From NCBI GenBank assembly GCA_017408325.1, contig JAFQUW010000080.1:1-22995 (forward strand): DNA of 22,995 bases, in the 5' to 3' direction. Shown piece after piece: positions 22,862 through 22,995 of this stretch. The DNA comes from Clostridia bacterium (GTDB taxonomy: Bacteria; Bacillota; Clostridia; Oscillospirales; SIG627). Each line of letters opens with the position of its first letter. Within the stretch, counting starts at the first letter, position 1. The notes beneath the pieces were generated by a model. The model was not told the origin of the DNA. It did not search any database and worked only from the letters and a program-made list of their open reading frames with translations. The translations under genes were made by a program, and so were the position numbers.

Positions 22862-22995
22862 TTACTTGGTTTGTGCAGGGAGATTGCGCAGATAATGGAA
22901 GAGGTAGAGCAGTGCCGCCCCTGCCATCGAGAGGAACAGCACCCACCAGAGGATGATCTTACACGGGTCGGGCATCGCGGGGAAGAAGTGCAGTG
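22862..22995 (-). CDS. C-terminal end of an unidentified membrane protein (partial)
   Basis: A minus-strand frame enters from the right edge and ends at TAA 22862-22864, giving 44 residues. It contains one clear hydrophobic helix (IILWWVLFLSMAGAALLYL) followed by a short basic tail ending LPAQTK. An internal ATG occurs at MPDPCK, so it could be a complete small membrane protein, but the frame is open upstream and the call is uncertain. It ends 15 bases before the clpE start and is probably in the same operon. Confidence 0.5.
   Translation of the reverse strand, partial: LHFFPAMPDPCKIILWWVLFLSMAGAALLYLFHYLRNLPAQTK

Overview
This window looks like part of a chromosome from a GC-rich, endospore-forming anaerobic Clostridia (Bacillota), probably an uncultured gut lineage. 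The evidence is the gene content: an anaerobic (class III) ribonucleotide reductase, the sporulation protein YunB, RNase M5, TrmK, a ClpE-type zinc-finger Clp ATPase, a TPP-riboswitch-controlled ThiT, and a DUF4838 protein typical of gut bacteria. The species assignment is inference. Genes lie on both strands with short gaps, and no stretch over 300 bases lacks a gene.

Layout. Positions 1-1787 (+) hold the 3' end of nrdD, fused to a redoxin domain, followed by trxB and a strong terminator. Positions 1851-2837 (+) encode a WYL regulator. Positions 3055-4881 (-) encode a DUF4838 protein with its own promoter, divergent from yunB (5001-5639, +). A sigma-A-like promoter at 5859-5887 drives the operon alaS - HIT - holA - rnmV (5937-10565, +), whose last genes overlap. 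Next comes an alternating block: terL-like (-), TPP riboswitch and thiT (+), terS-like (-), NlpC/P60 (+), and a lipoprotein ABC substrate-binding protein (-). The right end is one minus-strand cluster: an unidentified membrane-protein end, clpE-like, a P-type ATPase-like gene that has lost its catalytic motifs, DUF1858, trmK and nif3. The spacer 5769-5858 upstream of the alaS promoter shows nothing recognisable.

The best candidate for something undescribed is a family of four oriented 3'-UTR elements (2929-3039, 5651-5768, 14041-14143, 14149-14269). Each starts 10-15 nt after a stop codon on the same strand as that gene. Each has a conserved pyrimidine-arm/purine-arm hairpin, a conserved purine tail that could compete with one hairpin arm, a short conserved motif, and a second hairpin. 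In three of the four copies the second hairpin has a different but self-complementary stem. No protein-coding gene accounts for them.

Other notable points: (1) an apparently intact 10-TM P-type ATPase fold in which TGES, DKTGT, TGD and GDGVND are all replaced, directly after a Clp ATPase gene; (2) an orphan terminase small/large subunit pair with no other phage gene, split by an opposite-strand riboswitch-thiT unit, with the neighbours' transcription terminators embedded in both terminase reading frames; (3) a substrate-binding protein gene whose frame runs through its own terminator hairpin before reaching a stop.
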